From JAAEPI01 sp964352625 (GTDB taxonomy: Bacteria > Bacteroidota > Bacteroidia > Cytophagales > Cyclobacteriaceae), in NCBI GenBank assembly GCA_964352625.1, contig CAYGSD010000011.1, forward strand, positions 50,402-114,401: a stretch of 64,000 nt of DNA, in the 5' to 3' direction. This document shows, piece by piece, positions 18,062 through 27,051 of this stretch; the first letter of the stretch is position 1; each line of letters begins with the position of its first letter. Position numbers and translations under genes: made by a program. The notes below the pieces were generated by a model. That model worked only from the letters and a program-made list of their open reading frames with translations. It was not told the origin of the DNA and searched no databases.

Positions 18062-18772
18062 ATGGGAAGAGCATTTGAATACAGGAGAGCAGCGAAAGAA
18101 GCCCGATGGGACAAAATGTCTAAGGTGTTTCCAAAACTTGCCAAGGCCATAACTGTGGCGGCCAAGGAGGGGGGGCAGGATCCTGAAATGAATGCAAAGC
18201 TTCGTACCGCCATCCAGAATGCCAAGGCGGAGAACATGCCCAAAGACAATATAGAGTCGGCTATCAAGCGAGCATCTGGTAAGGATGCATCGGACATGAT
18301 CGAAACGACTTTCGAAGGAAAAGGCCCTCATGGAGTGCTGGTGTTTGTGGAGTGCATGACTGACAATAACAACCGTACCGTGGCTAATGTGAAAGCTGCT
18401 TTTAGCAAAGCAGGTGGTGCCTTTGTGCCAGCAGGTTCCTTAGAGTTTATGTTTTCAAGAAAGGCGGTTTTTGAATTTGCCAAAGCCACGGAGATGGACC
18501 TAGAGCAATTGGAACTAGAACTTATTGACGCAGGTCTAGAAGAACTTGAGGAGCAAGAGGGGATCGTTTTTGCGTATGCCGATTATACACAGTTTGGGCA
18601 GATGAGTAAGGCATTGGAAGGGCTGTCTATTGATATTCAGCGATCAACGCTGAAGCGCATCCCAACCACCCCTGTGGAATTCACCGAGGAGCAAATGGAC
18701 GAAATAGAAAAGCTGCTGGATAAGCTAGAAGATGATGAAGACGTGCAGGCTGTATTCACCAATATTGCCTAG
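18062..18772 (+). CDS. yebC: YebC/PmpR-family protein (TACO1-like translation or transcription factor)
   Basis: A 236-residue protein with the full family layout: MGRAFEYRRAAKEARWDKMSK at the N-terminus, NMPKDNIESAIKRASG, GPHGVLVFVECMTDNNNRT and KLEDDEDVQAVFTNIA at the end. The family was first described as a DNA-binding regulator; recent work on relatives points to relief of ribosome stalling. It is cytoplasmic. It is convergent with the YtxJ-like gene, six bases away. Confidence 0.93.
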   Translation: MGRAFEYRRAAKEARWDKMSKVFPKLAKAITVAAKEGGQDPEMNAKLRTAIQNAKAENMPKDNIESAIKRASGKDASDMIETTFEGKGPHGVLVFVECMTDNNNRTVANVKAAFSKAGGAFVPAGSLEFMFSRKAVFEFAKATEMDLEQLELELIDAGLEELEEQEGIVFAYADYTQFGQMSKALEGLSIDIQRSTLKRIPTTPVEFTEEQMDEIEKLLDKLEDDEDVQAVFTNIA

Positions 18773-18778
18773 GTAGTT

Positions 18779-19165
18779 CTACACTCTCGTCTCCAACCAT
18801 CTGAACGTGCGGTTGATAATCTTTAGGGCTATTTTGATCTTTTTGACATTAATCATTTCGTGTGATTCGTCATACATCGTGACGCCATCAGCGAAGAGAA
18901 AGACCTGAGGGAATTCATCCGGAACGCCGGCCATTTCTGTGGCCTCATCAGCTATGATTTTATCATGCATTACATCCACCAAATAGGAATCCAACATATC
19001 TGGTGAAATACTCCAAGACTCTTCAAGATTAGCCTTGATCTGCTGGCTCTCAGGGGATGCCGGCCGATGCTTGAAAATCAAGGCCGGTTTTGTCCTGCTT
19101 CGCTCCAGAATTTGGTTAAAATCCTGAATCGAGTGTATGCTTTTCCATTGCAATGAGTGAGTCAT
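18779..19165 (-). CDS. YtxJ-like (DUF2847) thioredoxin-fold protein lacking the active cysteine
   Basis: A 128-residue protein matching the bacillithiol-system protein YtxJ: LIFKHR, PQVFLFADGVTMYDESHEMI and a thioredoxin-like fold. In the family the motif reads K-H-S-x-x-C-P-x-S. Here it is KHRPASPES, with Ser37 where the redox Cys should be. There is no other cysteine in the protein. It therefore cannot do thiol chemistry of the usual kind. Fold assignment is fairly sure; the remaining function is unknown. Confidence 0.75.
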   Translation of the reverse strand: MTHSLQWKSIHSIQDFNQILERSRTKPALIFKHRPASPESQQIKANLEESWSISPDMLDSYLVDVMHDKIIADEATEMAGVPDEFPQVFLFADGVTMYDESHEMINVKKIKIALKIINRTFRWLETRV

Positions 19166-19230
19166 TCCTTGTTTTTACAGTCAACACGTACGATTATGGC
19201 TCTAGCAGGTTGGTTTATATTAACATTTAG

Positions 19231-21123
19231 TTAATACAATACCCTAAATCTAAGCGTGCCGCCGATCATTTTCAAATCTTTTTTCACGCCAGGTTCATAT
19301 TGCTTGTCAATATCGGTAATTACGTACCCAATGCTTTCGTTGGTTTTCAGGTACTGACCCACGATGTTGATTTTGTGCCTGGCAAGTACATGGTTTATTT
19401 CCGCCAGCACTCCAGGTTCATTTTTATGAATGTGAATGAAGCGATGCGCATTTTTCAATGCGGGCAGTGTCAGTTGAGGAAAGTTTACGCTATTGTTCGT
19501 CGATCCGGTATTGATGTAGTCAATGATTTTGTTGGGCACGAACTCCGCAATGTTCTCCTGAGCTTCTTCCGTACTTCCTCCTATATGTGGTGTGAGTAGC
19601 GTGTTCTTCATCCCAATCAATGAACTCACAAATGGATCGTCATTGTTTTTGGGCTCTTCAGGAAACACATCCACGCTGGTGCCTCGCACCTTCCCGGATA
19701 GGATCGCTTCTTTTAGTGCATCGATTTCAACCACGTGTCCACGGCTAAGATTAATGAATACTACTCCGTCTTTCATTTGAGCGAATTCTTTCTTACCGAT
19801 GATGTTTTGGTTGTCTGCACGACCATCGACATGTAGTGACACAATATCGGAGGTTTTCAACAGCTCCTCCAAAGTGTCCATTTTTTGAGCATTGCCTAGC
19901 GCAAGTTTTTCTTCTATATCGTAGTAGCACACATGAAGTCCGATTGCTTCGGCCAAAACAGAGAGTTGAGTGCCGATATTTCCATATCCCACTATTCCCA
20001 ATGTCTTCCCCCGTACTTCCTGACTTCCCACGGCAGACTTTTCCCACTGACCTTGATGCATAGCCGCGAACTTGTCCGGAAGATTCCTCATCAAAATGAT
20101 CATCTCCGCGATGGCGAGCTCTACTACAGATCTGGTGTTTGAGAATGGGGCGTTGAAAACAACTACTCCCATTTCTAGACATTTCTCAAGGTCGATCTGA
20201 TTTGTGCCGATACAAAAGGCACCCACGGCCATTAACCTTTTGGCCTTTTTCAAAACTTTTGCCGTCACATTTGTTTTTGAACGTATGCAGAGAATGGATA
20301 CGTTTTCAATAGCTACCATCAGTTCCTCTTCGCTCATCGCCGAGGTGTGGTATTTTACTGAATATCCTTCATCCTTTAGTTTGTCAAATGCATTGGTATG
20401 AATGTTCTCCAAAACCAGCACATTGATTCTGTTTTTAGGAAATGAGAGTGCTCTGTCCATTTTGTTTGAGTATAAAAAATCATCAAGATTGGGCGCTTCA
20501 TGGTCGGCATGTTGAAGCACCTTCTGTCGTCTTACATTTTCTGTGAAGGCATAAAACTTGTGAGCCATTCCAGCCTTGCGAATTTCATAATCGGTATAAC
20601 CATCGCCAAGCACGAAAACCTCACCTTCCAAATTCATTCGCCGAATTAACTCAGGCTTACCATTGTCCTGAGCTAGCGGGTTAGTTTCATCAAAACCAAT
20701 AATATTATCTACATCGTCGTAAATGAACTCATTGGCATAGACTTGATCAGCAGCTATGCCATAGCTCTCGACAATCGGTGCAATGAAATCCTTGAATCCG
20801 CTAGAAACAATTAGAATGCGATCTGAATATTTTTTTACGAACTCCTTGTTCCGTTTGAAGGAGTCCGAAACCTGATGGCTTAGGTTTTCAACCAAGACAG
20901 GAAGGTGAGACTTATTGGCATGCAAAAGTTCGATTCTTCTTTTAAGTGATTCTTTGAACGAAAGATCCCCGTTCATCCCTTGATCAGTAATGTCTTGGAT
21001 TTGTTTCAGATTTTCCTTCTTATTGGACTTACCATCCAAGGAAATTTCACACAAAACATCTAGTGCTTCCACCTTGGTAAAGGTGCTGTCAAAGTCAATA
21101 ATATAGTGTTGATGTTTTTGCAT
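19231..21123 (-). CDS. serA: Fused phosphoserine phosphatase (SerB-like) and D-3-phosphoglycerate dehydrogenase (SerA)
   Basis: A 630-residue protein. Residues 1 to about 215 form a HAD phosphatase with DFDST (Asp10, Asp12), SSGF and the LGDGYTDYE motif. Residues 230-630 form SerA: GAFCIGTNQIDL, the Rossmann motif VGYGNIG (about 378), the catalytic TPHIGGST histidine, and a C-terminal ACT domain (IHKNEPGVLAEINHVLA) for serine feedback. One chain thus carries steps one and three of serine synthesis, while SerC (step two) is not in the window. Both active sites look intact. The plain serA label understates the fusion. Confidence 0.92.
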   Translation of the reverse strand: MQKHQHYIIDFDSTFTKVEALDVLCEISLDGKSNKKENLKQIQDITDQGMNGDLSFKESLKRRIELLHANKSHLPVLVENLSHQVSDSFKRNKEFVKKYSDRILIVSSGFKDFIAPIVESYGIAADQVYANEFIYDDVDNIIGFDETNPLAQDNGKPELIRRMNLEGEVFVLGDGYTDYEIRKAGMAHKFYAFTENVRRQKVLQHADHEAPNLDDFLYSNKMDRALSFPKNRINVLVLENIHTNAFDKLKDEGYSVKYHTSAMSEEELMVAIENVSILCIRSKTNVTAKVLKKAKRLMAVGAFCIGTNQIDLEKCLEMGVVVFNAPFSNTRSVVELAIAEMIILMRNLPDKFAAMHQGQWEKSAVGSQEVRGKTLGIVGYGNIGTQLSVLAEAIGLHVCYYDIEEKLALGNAQKMDTLEELLKTSDIVSLHVDGRADNQNIIGKKEFAQMKDGVVFINLSRGHVVEIDALKEAILSGKVRGTSVDVFPEEPKNNDDPFVSSLIGMKNTLLTPHIGGSTEEAQENIAEFVPNKIIDYINTGSTNNSVNFPQLTLPALKNAHRFIHIHKNEPGVLAEINHVLARHKINIVGQYLKTNESIGYVITDIDKQYEPGVKKDLKMIGGTLRFRVLY

Positions 21124-21156
21124 TAAATTTCACCTTTCATCCATCAAACCAGCTAA

Positions 21157-22413
21157 ATGTTTCACTCAGCTTTTCGCCAGGTTCTAGTCTTTACTCTGTT
21201 TTTTCTGTTGAATCCGTTTGCGTGGGGACAATCTCCCATGGCCCTTGAAGACAAGATAGATGGGATAGTGACGCGAGCCATTCAACAACAGGCTTTTCCG
21301 GGGTGTGTTGTTTATGCAGCGCACAAAGGAAAACCATTTTTCTCAAAAGCCTATGGTTATCATACCTATGATAGCACCCTAAAAACAAATTTGAAAACCA
21401 TCTACGATTTGGCTTCAATAACTAAGGTAGCAGCGTCCACGCTGTGCATCATGAAATTGTATGAAGAGAATAGGCTTGATTTGGACGTGCCCATCGATAA
21501 TTATGTTAAAGGACTTGGGGCAGACATGGGTGGACTTACCATCAGGGAAATGTTAGCTCACCAATCTGGATTACCGCCTGGTATTAATTTCCTAAGTAAA
21601 ATAAAAGAAGGAGGAGAGTTTCAAAGAAGAACGCTCAGCTATGTGAAGACGACCGAGTACCCGTATAGAATGGGGAGGTCGCTATACGCTTATCATGATC
21701 TTTACCCGGTTATCAAAGAATACATTAGTAAGGCGGAGGTTTCTAAAGAAAAGAAATATAAATATTCTGGACTCTTCTTTTATATAGTGCCTGAACTGGT
21801 TTACAATTTGACGGGGCAGTCATTTATCTCATACCTTCAGAATACTTTTTACAATCCTATGAATACTGAAACACTCACATTCAATGCGGGTAGAAAATTT
21901 GAGGATTATGAAATCGCCCCAACGGAGCTCGACGACTTTTTTAGGATGGAATTGATTCATGGGGCAGTCCATGACGAAGGTGCTGCGCTTCTGCGTGGCA
22001 TTTCTGGGAATGCAGGTCTTTTTAGTAATGCAGAAGACCTAGCCAAGATTTGGCAGATGTTGCTGAATGATGGAGTTTATGAAGGCGTTCGATATTTAAA
22101 GCCAAGTACTATTCATTACTTCACTAGTATTCAATATCCACAAAATGACAACCATAGGGGACTGGGCTTTGATAAGATCCTTTTTGAATACAACCCAGAA
22201 TTAAGTCATTACGCTGATTCGGCTAGCATAAGGAGCTTCGGCCATTATGGCTTTACAGGGATTATGGTTTGGGCTGATCCTGATGAGGATCTACTTTTTA
22301 TATTGATGTCGAATAGGGTGCATCCCTCCAGAACCCACAGCAATCTCAAAGACCTGCGGATTAGGCCGGCTCTCCACCAGGCCATGTATGATTACATCCA
22401 AAACAAGAATTAA
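21157..22413 (+). CDS. Secreted serine hydrolase of the beta-lactamase class C / esterase family
   Basis: A 418-residue penicillin-binding-protein-like hydrolase with a signal peptide (ending AWGQ). The nucleophile motif SxxK is SITK in YDLASITKVA (about residue 88); the YxN-type Tyr is probably in KYKYSGLF; and the third motif is HYGFTG near residue 366. The family hydrolyses beta-lactams, D-amino acid peptides or esters; the exact substrate is open. It runs divergently from the SerB-SerA gene, with 33 bases between the starts. Confidence 0.88.
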   Translation: MFHSAFRQVLVFTLFFLLNPFAWGQSPMALEDKIDGIVTRAIQQQAFPGCVVYAAHKGKPFFSKAYGYHTYDSTLKTNLKTIYDLASITKVAASTLCIMKLYEENRLDLDVPIDNYVKGLGADMGGLTIREMLAHQSGLPPGINFLSKIKEGGEFQRRTLSYVKTTEYPYRMGRSLYAYHDLYPVIKEYISKAEVSKEKKYKYSGLFFYIVPELVYNLTGQSFISYLQNTFYNPMNTETLTFNAGRKFEDYEIAPTELDDFFRMELIHGAVHDEGAALLRGISGNAGLFSNAEDLAKIWQMLLNDGVYEGVRYLKPSTIHYFTSIQYPQNDNHRGLGFDKILFEYNPELSHYADSASIRSFGHYGFTGIMVWADPDEDLLFILMSNRVHPSRTHSNLKDLRIRPALHQAMYDYIQNKN

Positions 22414-22543
22414 CTTTTGTGTAGAATGATTCTAAATAACCAGAACTACTCAAGAGACTCCTTTATTAATCTACTGATTTTCAATCTTTTAAAAATCGAT
22501 GGTCTAGATTGGCCTCAAAAGAGAAAATGGCCTGTAAATTCTA

Positions 22544-22575
22544 TTGTGAAATACGAGAGGTCAATGTTACATTTG
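22544..22575 (+). promoter_or_regulatory. Promoter of the act-cox respiratory operon
   Basis: TTG at 22544-22546 and TACATTTG at 22568-22575 are 21 bases apart and match the Bacteroidota -33/-7 pattern, the -7 box exactly. The first possible actA start (22602) is 26 bases further on. No comparably good promoter was noticed inside the following 16 kb of plus-strand genes, which supports one long operon. Confidence 0.62.
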
Positions 22576-22601
22576 TACGCGATTGATTCAGAACTGAATA
22601 A

Positions 22602-23918
22602 ATGTCGATTAAACCAACCCACATGACCCGACCTTTTCGCTGGTTTGCCCTTTGTTCGGCAATTCTTTTTTCTTCCCCAACTATCTTATTAGCACAAGAT
22701 GCTGATGCGGCAGCTCAGGAAGCTCCGGCAGCTGATGATGGAATTTCTACGGATGCAGCTTTAGTCTCTGCGGGACAGGCTCTTTTCAAATCCAACTGTG
22801 CTCAGTGCCACGCAGTGCACACCAAAGTGATTGGCCCTGCTCTTGCAGGCGTGACCGATCGGCTAGAAGTTTCATGGTTGCTACCATGGATCAAAAACTC
22901 TCAGAAAGTAATCGCGAGCGGCGATGAGTACGCAGTTCAGATTTATGAAGAGTACAATCAAACGCAGATGCAGGCATTCAATCTCTCGGATGATGAGATT
23001 ATGTCGATTCTGTCATACGTAAAAAATGAAACTGCTAATCCACCTGTTGATGAGGTTGCAGTCACAGCGACTAATGGTGGAGGCGCAGAGTCAGGCTCAT
23101 CATCTGCCGATTCTGGCTATCTCACGGCTGTCATGGTGGTGCTGATAGTGGTTCTTCTTCTTATACTAGTTGTTCTCGGATTGATCGTATCTGTTCTTAC
23201 GAAGTACCTGAAAGATCAAAAGGAACTTGAGCCAGCTGATGCTGAGGTAGTTAACCAGCGAATAGATATGATGGCGTTCTTCAAGAGCAATGCGTTTCTT
23301 GGAGTTGTCGTTTTCTTCTTCACCGCCATTCTTCTAAAGACACTTATTAATGGAGCTTTCACTATTGGAGTGCAGCAAGGCTACCAACCAACACAGCCGA
23401 TCGCTTTTTCTCACGCTATTCATGCGGGACAGTACGAGATCGATTGTAATTACTGCCATACAGGGGTAAGAAAGAGTAAGTCTGCCAATATTCCTTCACC
23501 GAATATTTGTATGAACTGTCACTCTGAAATCAAGACAGAGTCTCCTGAAATTCAGAAAATATATGCGGCTGTGGATTACGATCCAAGCACAAGAACGTAC
23601 GGCACGGAGACCAAACCAATCGAATGGGTGAGAATTCACAACCTACCCGATTTGGCTTATTTCAATCACTCTCAGCATGTGGATGTGGCTGAGTTGGAAT
23701 GTCAAACTTGTCACGGTCCAATTGAGGAAATGGATGTTGTTTATCAGTACTCAAATCTTACAATGGGCTGGTGTATAAATTGTCACAGAGAGACTGAAGT
23801 AAATACCAAGGATAATGCGTACTATGACAAGCTAGTGAAGCTTCATAATGAGAAAAGTAAGGAACCGATGAAGGTGGAAGACATTGGAGGTTTAGAATGT
23901 GCGAAGTGCCACTACTAA
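22602..23918 (+). CDS. actA: Alternative complex III subunit ActA, six-heme cytochrome c
   Basis: A 438-residue periplasmic-facing subunit of the quinol-oxidising complex that replaces cytochrome bc1. A signal peptide (ending ILLAQ) leads into a mono-heme domain (CAQCH, about 66-70), one TM helix (about 175-200), a second hydrophobic segment near 235, and a pentaheme domain with CNYCH, CMNCH, CQTCH, CINCH and CAKCH. That is six CxxCH sites. The added N-terminal mono-heme domain is a natural relay to the oxidase. A second ATG at 22623 gives a cleaner signal peptide and is an alternative start. Confidence 0.95.
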   Translation: MSIKPTHMTRPFRWFALCSAILFSSPTILLAQDADAAAQEAPAADDGISTDAALVSAGQALFKSNCAQCHAVHTKVIGPALAGVTDRLEVSWLLPWIKNSQKVIASGDEYAVQIYEEYNQTQMQAFNLSDDEIMSILSYVKNETANPPVDEVAVTATNGGGAESGSSSADSGYLTAVMVVLIVVLLLILVVLGLIVSVLTKYLKDQKELEPADAEVVNQRIDMMAFFKSNAFLGVVVFFFTAILLKTLINGAFTIGVQQGYQPTQPIAFSHAIHAGQYEIDCNYCHTGVRKSKSANIPSPNICMNCHSEIKTESPEIQKIYAAVDYDPSTRTYGTETKPIEWVRIHNLPDLAYFNHSQHVDVAELECQTCHGPIEEMDVVYQYSNLTMGWCINCHRETEVNTKDNAYYDKLVKLHNEKSKEPMKVEDIGGLECAKCHY

Positions 23919-23937
23919 AATTTGTACTGACCTAAAT

Positions 23938-26900
23938 ATGAGCGAGACAAAACAATATTGGAAAGGGTTAGAACAATTATCTAACACCCCTGATTTTCAG
24001 GAAAGAGCGAACAAAGAATTCGACGAATATCTTCCAATTAAGGGAGGATTCGCGGAGGAGTCTAGCGAACCTTCGCGTCGAGACTTTATGAAATTGATGG
24101 GTTTTAGTGTAGCTGCTGTTTCTTTAGCAGCTTGCGAAGCACCTATCCGAAAAGCAATCCCTTATGTAAATAAACCTGTCGATGTTGATCCAGGCGTGCC
24201 TAATTACTATGCTACTACTTATGCGGGCGGTAGTGATGTAACTAGTGTAGTTGTGAAGACACGTGAGGGCAGGCCTGTAAAAGTTGATGCCAACGATCTT
24301 TCTCCACTTGGAGCAGGAACTACCCCACAAATTGAGGGTTCAGTTCTTTCCCTGTACGATGAGCAGAGATTGAGAGGCCCAATGGCTGCAGGAGAGAAAG
24401 CAACTTGGGCAGATATAGATTCTAAAGTCAAGGCTGGACTTGCTTCATGTAAGAAAGTAGCGTTGGTTGCTCACTCGGTGAGTAGCCCATCAACCCAGAA
24501 GGCAATTGAAGCACTGATTGCATCCAATCCTAATGTTTCCTTAGTGGAATACGATAGCGTTTCGATGAGTGGAACGGCAGATGCTTATGAGGCGGCAACT
24601 GGAAATAGGGCAATTCCACTTCATGACTTCTCAAAAGCAAAAACTATTGTTTCGATCGGAGCAGACTTCCTGGGAAGCTGGCCGAATTCGGATTTGCACC
24701 AAAAGCAATTCGCTCAAACAAGAAAATTAAATAATGGTAAGAAAGAAATGTCAAGGGCTTATGCCTTTGAGTCGATTCTTTCATTGACTGGCTCTAATGC
24801 CGATTACCGAACCGCCATTAAGCCTTCTCAAGAAGGTGCCTATGTAGCTAACCTTTACAATTTAGTTGCCTCCAAAATGGGAGGTGCCTCTATCAGCGCT
24901 CCTGCAGTTCAGGACAAAGTGAACTTAGAAAAAGCTGCCAAGGATTTGGTGGCTTCAAAAGGTGCTTCAATCGTTGTTGCAGGCTCGAACGACGCATCAA
25001 TTCAATCTTTAGTAATTGCCATCAATCAATTGCTTGGTTGCTACGGTACCACGATTGATTTGTCTAAAACCTTGAATACAAGAAGAGGAAATGACAAAGC
25101 AATGGCCGATGTGGTAAGCGGATTGAAGTCAGGTTCGGTTGATGGAGTTATTTTCTATAACTGTAACCCTGTCTACGACCACCCGATGGGAGAGGCAATT
25201 GGAGCTGCGCTGGGAAAAGCAAAGCTTTCAGTTTCTACATCTGACCGAAACGATGAGACTACTGCATTGACCCAGTATTTGGCTCCAGATCATCACTACT
25301 TAGAGTCATGGAATGATTTTGAGGCAGTTTCAGGACACTATTCACTGTCTCAGCCAACAATTAAAAACATTTTTGATACCCGTCAGGCACAGGATTCGTT
25401 CCTTGCTTGGGCCGGATCAGAAACCAACTATTTTGATTCACTTCAAGCCAATTGGTCAGAGATGTACGCATCAGCGACTGGCTTCAATGGATTCAATCAT
25501 TTTTGGGATAAGACCCTGCAAGATGGTGTCTATCAAATACCTGCCAGCGAGTCTTCTTCAGCGGTTAACGTAGATGTGAATTCTGCAGCTTCAGCCATCA
25601 GTAAAATCAAGGGTTCAGGAATGGAGCTTGTGATTTATCAAACTGCGGCAATAGGAGACGGAACTCAGGCTAACAACCCTTGGCTACAAGAAATGCCTGA
25701 CCCAATCACAAAAGCTTGTTGGGATAATTATTTGACTATCTCTCCACTCGACGCTGAAGGAAAGTTCGAGTACGAATCCGGAAGAATGGTTGCTCAAAAG
25801 GCTACCCTTACTGTAAATGGAAACTCAATCGAAGTTCCAGTACTTCCACAACCTGGTCAAGCACCTGGAACCCTTGGTTTAGCCGTGGGATACGGTAGAA
25901 CGAACGCCGGACGGGTAGCTGATGGAGTAGGAGTGAATGCTTATCCGCTTCTTGCATCGAAAGATGGAAACATCAGCTTCACTATATCGAATGGTGTTAG
26001 CCTTTCTGATAGTTCCGTAGGGACTCACCGAGTTGCACAGACTCAAACTTCACATACTGTGATGAGTCGAGGCAATGTGGTTCAGGAAACCACACTTAAA
26101 GAATTTAAAAAGGATCCTTTTTCAGGAGCTGAGGGAGCGAAAATTTCAGCTTTAGATGGAAAGAAACATCCATATGCAGTAACCCTTTGGGCAGGACACG
26201 AATATCCAAACCACCATTGGGGCATGTCGGTGGATTTGAATGCTTGTAATGGTTGCGGGGCGTGCACGGTTGCTTGTCAAACGGAGAATAATATTCCAGT
26301 TGTAGGAAAAGCTGAGGTGCTAAACCGACGTGAAATGCACTGGATCAGAATTGACAGGTATTTCAGTCACAATCCGGATGATCTTACTGAAAGCCAGTCA
26401 GGCGCTCGAAACTTAACGAAGAAAGAGTACGCAGCTTCTGTAAATCCTGAGGTGACCTTCCAACCCATGATGTGTCAGCAGTGTAATGCCGCACCTTGTG
26501 AGACGGTTTGTCCTGTTGCGGCCACAACGCACAGCACAGAAGGTCTTAACCAAATGGCTTATAATAGATGCGTTGGAACTAGATATTGTGCAAACAACTG
26601 TCCTTATAAAGTAAGAAGATTCAACTGGTTCAAGTATCACGATAACGAGCAGTTCGGTGATAACATCACTATGAACAATGACCTTGGTAAGATGGTATTG
26701 AATCCTGATGTGACTGTTAGGTCAAGAGGAGTGATGGAAAAGTGTTCTTTCTGCGTGCAAAGAATTCAAGCTGGAAAGCTTCAAGCGAAGCAAGAGGGAA
26801 GAAGACCTGTAGATGGTGAGATCAAAACAGCTTGTATGGCTGCATGTTCCGCCGGAGCATTGACCTTCGGAGATATGAAGGATCAGAAGAGTGAAATTTC

Positions 26901-27051
26901 TAAACTCCTTCAGATTGAGCAGCAGCCAAAAATGGTTGAAGCCAAAAACGAAAGAGCTTACCACGTGCTGGAGGAATTAAAAGTGATGCCGAATGTGTGG
27001 TATTTGAGAAAAGTAAGAAATAAAGACGAACAGAATAAAGCAGATGCCTAA
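23938..27051 (+). CDS. actB: Alternative complex III subunit ActB (molybdopterin-oxidoreductase-like plus Fe-S domain)
   Basis: A 1,037-residue electron-transfer subunit. A Tat motif (SRRDFMKLMG, Arg47-Arg48) is followed directly by a lipobox (SLAAC, Cys66), so the mature protein should be Tat-exported and lipid-anchored. The long middle part resembles molybdopterin enzymes that have lost the cofactor. The C-terminal third is a ferredoxin-like module with four cysteine clusters: CNGCGACTVAC, CQQCNAAPCETVCP, CVGTRYCANNCP and CSFC...CMAAC. I start at the ATG at 23938; an in-frame GTG at 23899 lies within actA. Confidence 0.96.
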   Translation: MSETKQYWKGLEQLSNTPDFQERANKEFDEYLPIKGGFAEESSEPSRRDFMKLMGFSVAAVSLAACEAPIRKAIPYVNKPVDVDPGVPNYYATTYAGGSDVTSVVVKTREGRPVKVDANDLSPLGAGTTPQIEGSVLSLYDEQRLRGPMAAGEKATWADIDSKVKAGLASCKKVALVAHSVSSPSTQKAIEALIASNPNVSLVEYDSVSMSGTADAYEAATGNRAIPLHDFSKAKTIVSIGADFLGSWPNSDLHQKQFAQTRKLNNGKKEMSRAYAFESILSLTGSNADYRTAIKPSQEGAYVANLYNLVASKMGGASISAPAVQDKVNLEKAAKDLVASKGASIVVAGSNDASIQSLVIAINQLLGCYGTTIDLSKTLNTRRGNDKAMADVVSGLKSGSVDGVIFYNCNPVYDHPMGEAIGAALGKAKLSVSTSDRNDETTALTQYLAPDHHYLESWNDFEAVSGHYSLSQPTIKNIFDTRQAQDSFLAWAGSETNYFDSLQANWSEMYASATGFNGFNHFWDKTLQDGVYQIPASESSSAVNVDVNSAASAISKIKGSGMELVIYQTAAIGDGTQANNPWLQEMPDPITKACWDNYLTISPLDAEGKFEYESGRMVAQKATLTVNGNSIEVPVLPQPGQAPGTLGLAVGYGRTNAGRVADGVGVNAYPLLASKDGNISFTISNGVSLSDSSVGTHRVAQTQTSHTVMSRGNVVQETTLKEFKKDPFSGAEGAKISALDGKKHPYAVTLWAGHEYPNHHWGMSVDLNACNGCGACTVACQTENNIPVVGKAEVLNRREMHWIRIDRYFSHNPDDLTESQSGARNLTKKEYAASVNPEVTFQPMMCQQCNAAPCETVCPVAATTHSTEGLNQMAYNRCVGTRYCANNCPYKVRRFNWFKYHDNEQFGDNITMNNDLGKMVLNPDVTVRSRGVMEKCSFCVQRIQAGKLQAKQEGRRPVDGEIKTACMAACSAGALTFGDMKDQKSEISKLLQIEQQPKMVEAKNERAYHVLEELKVMPNVWYLRKVRNKDEQNKADA

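Noticed and set aside
22417..22626. 69-codon open frame before actA
   Set aside because: It covers the operon promoter and overlaps actA; composition is not protein-like.
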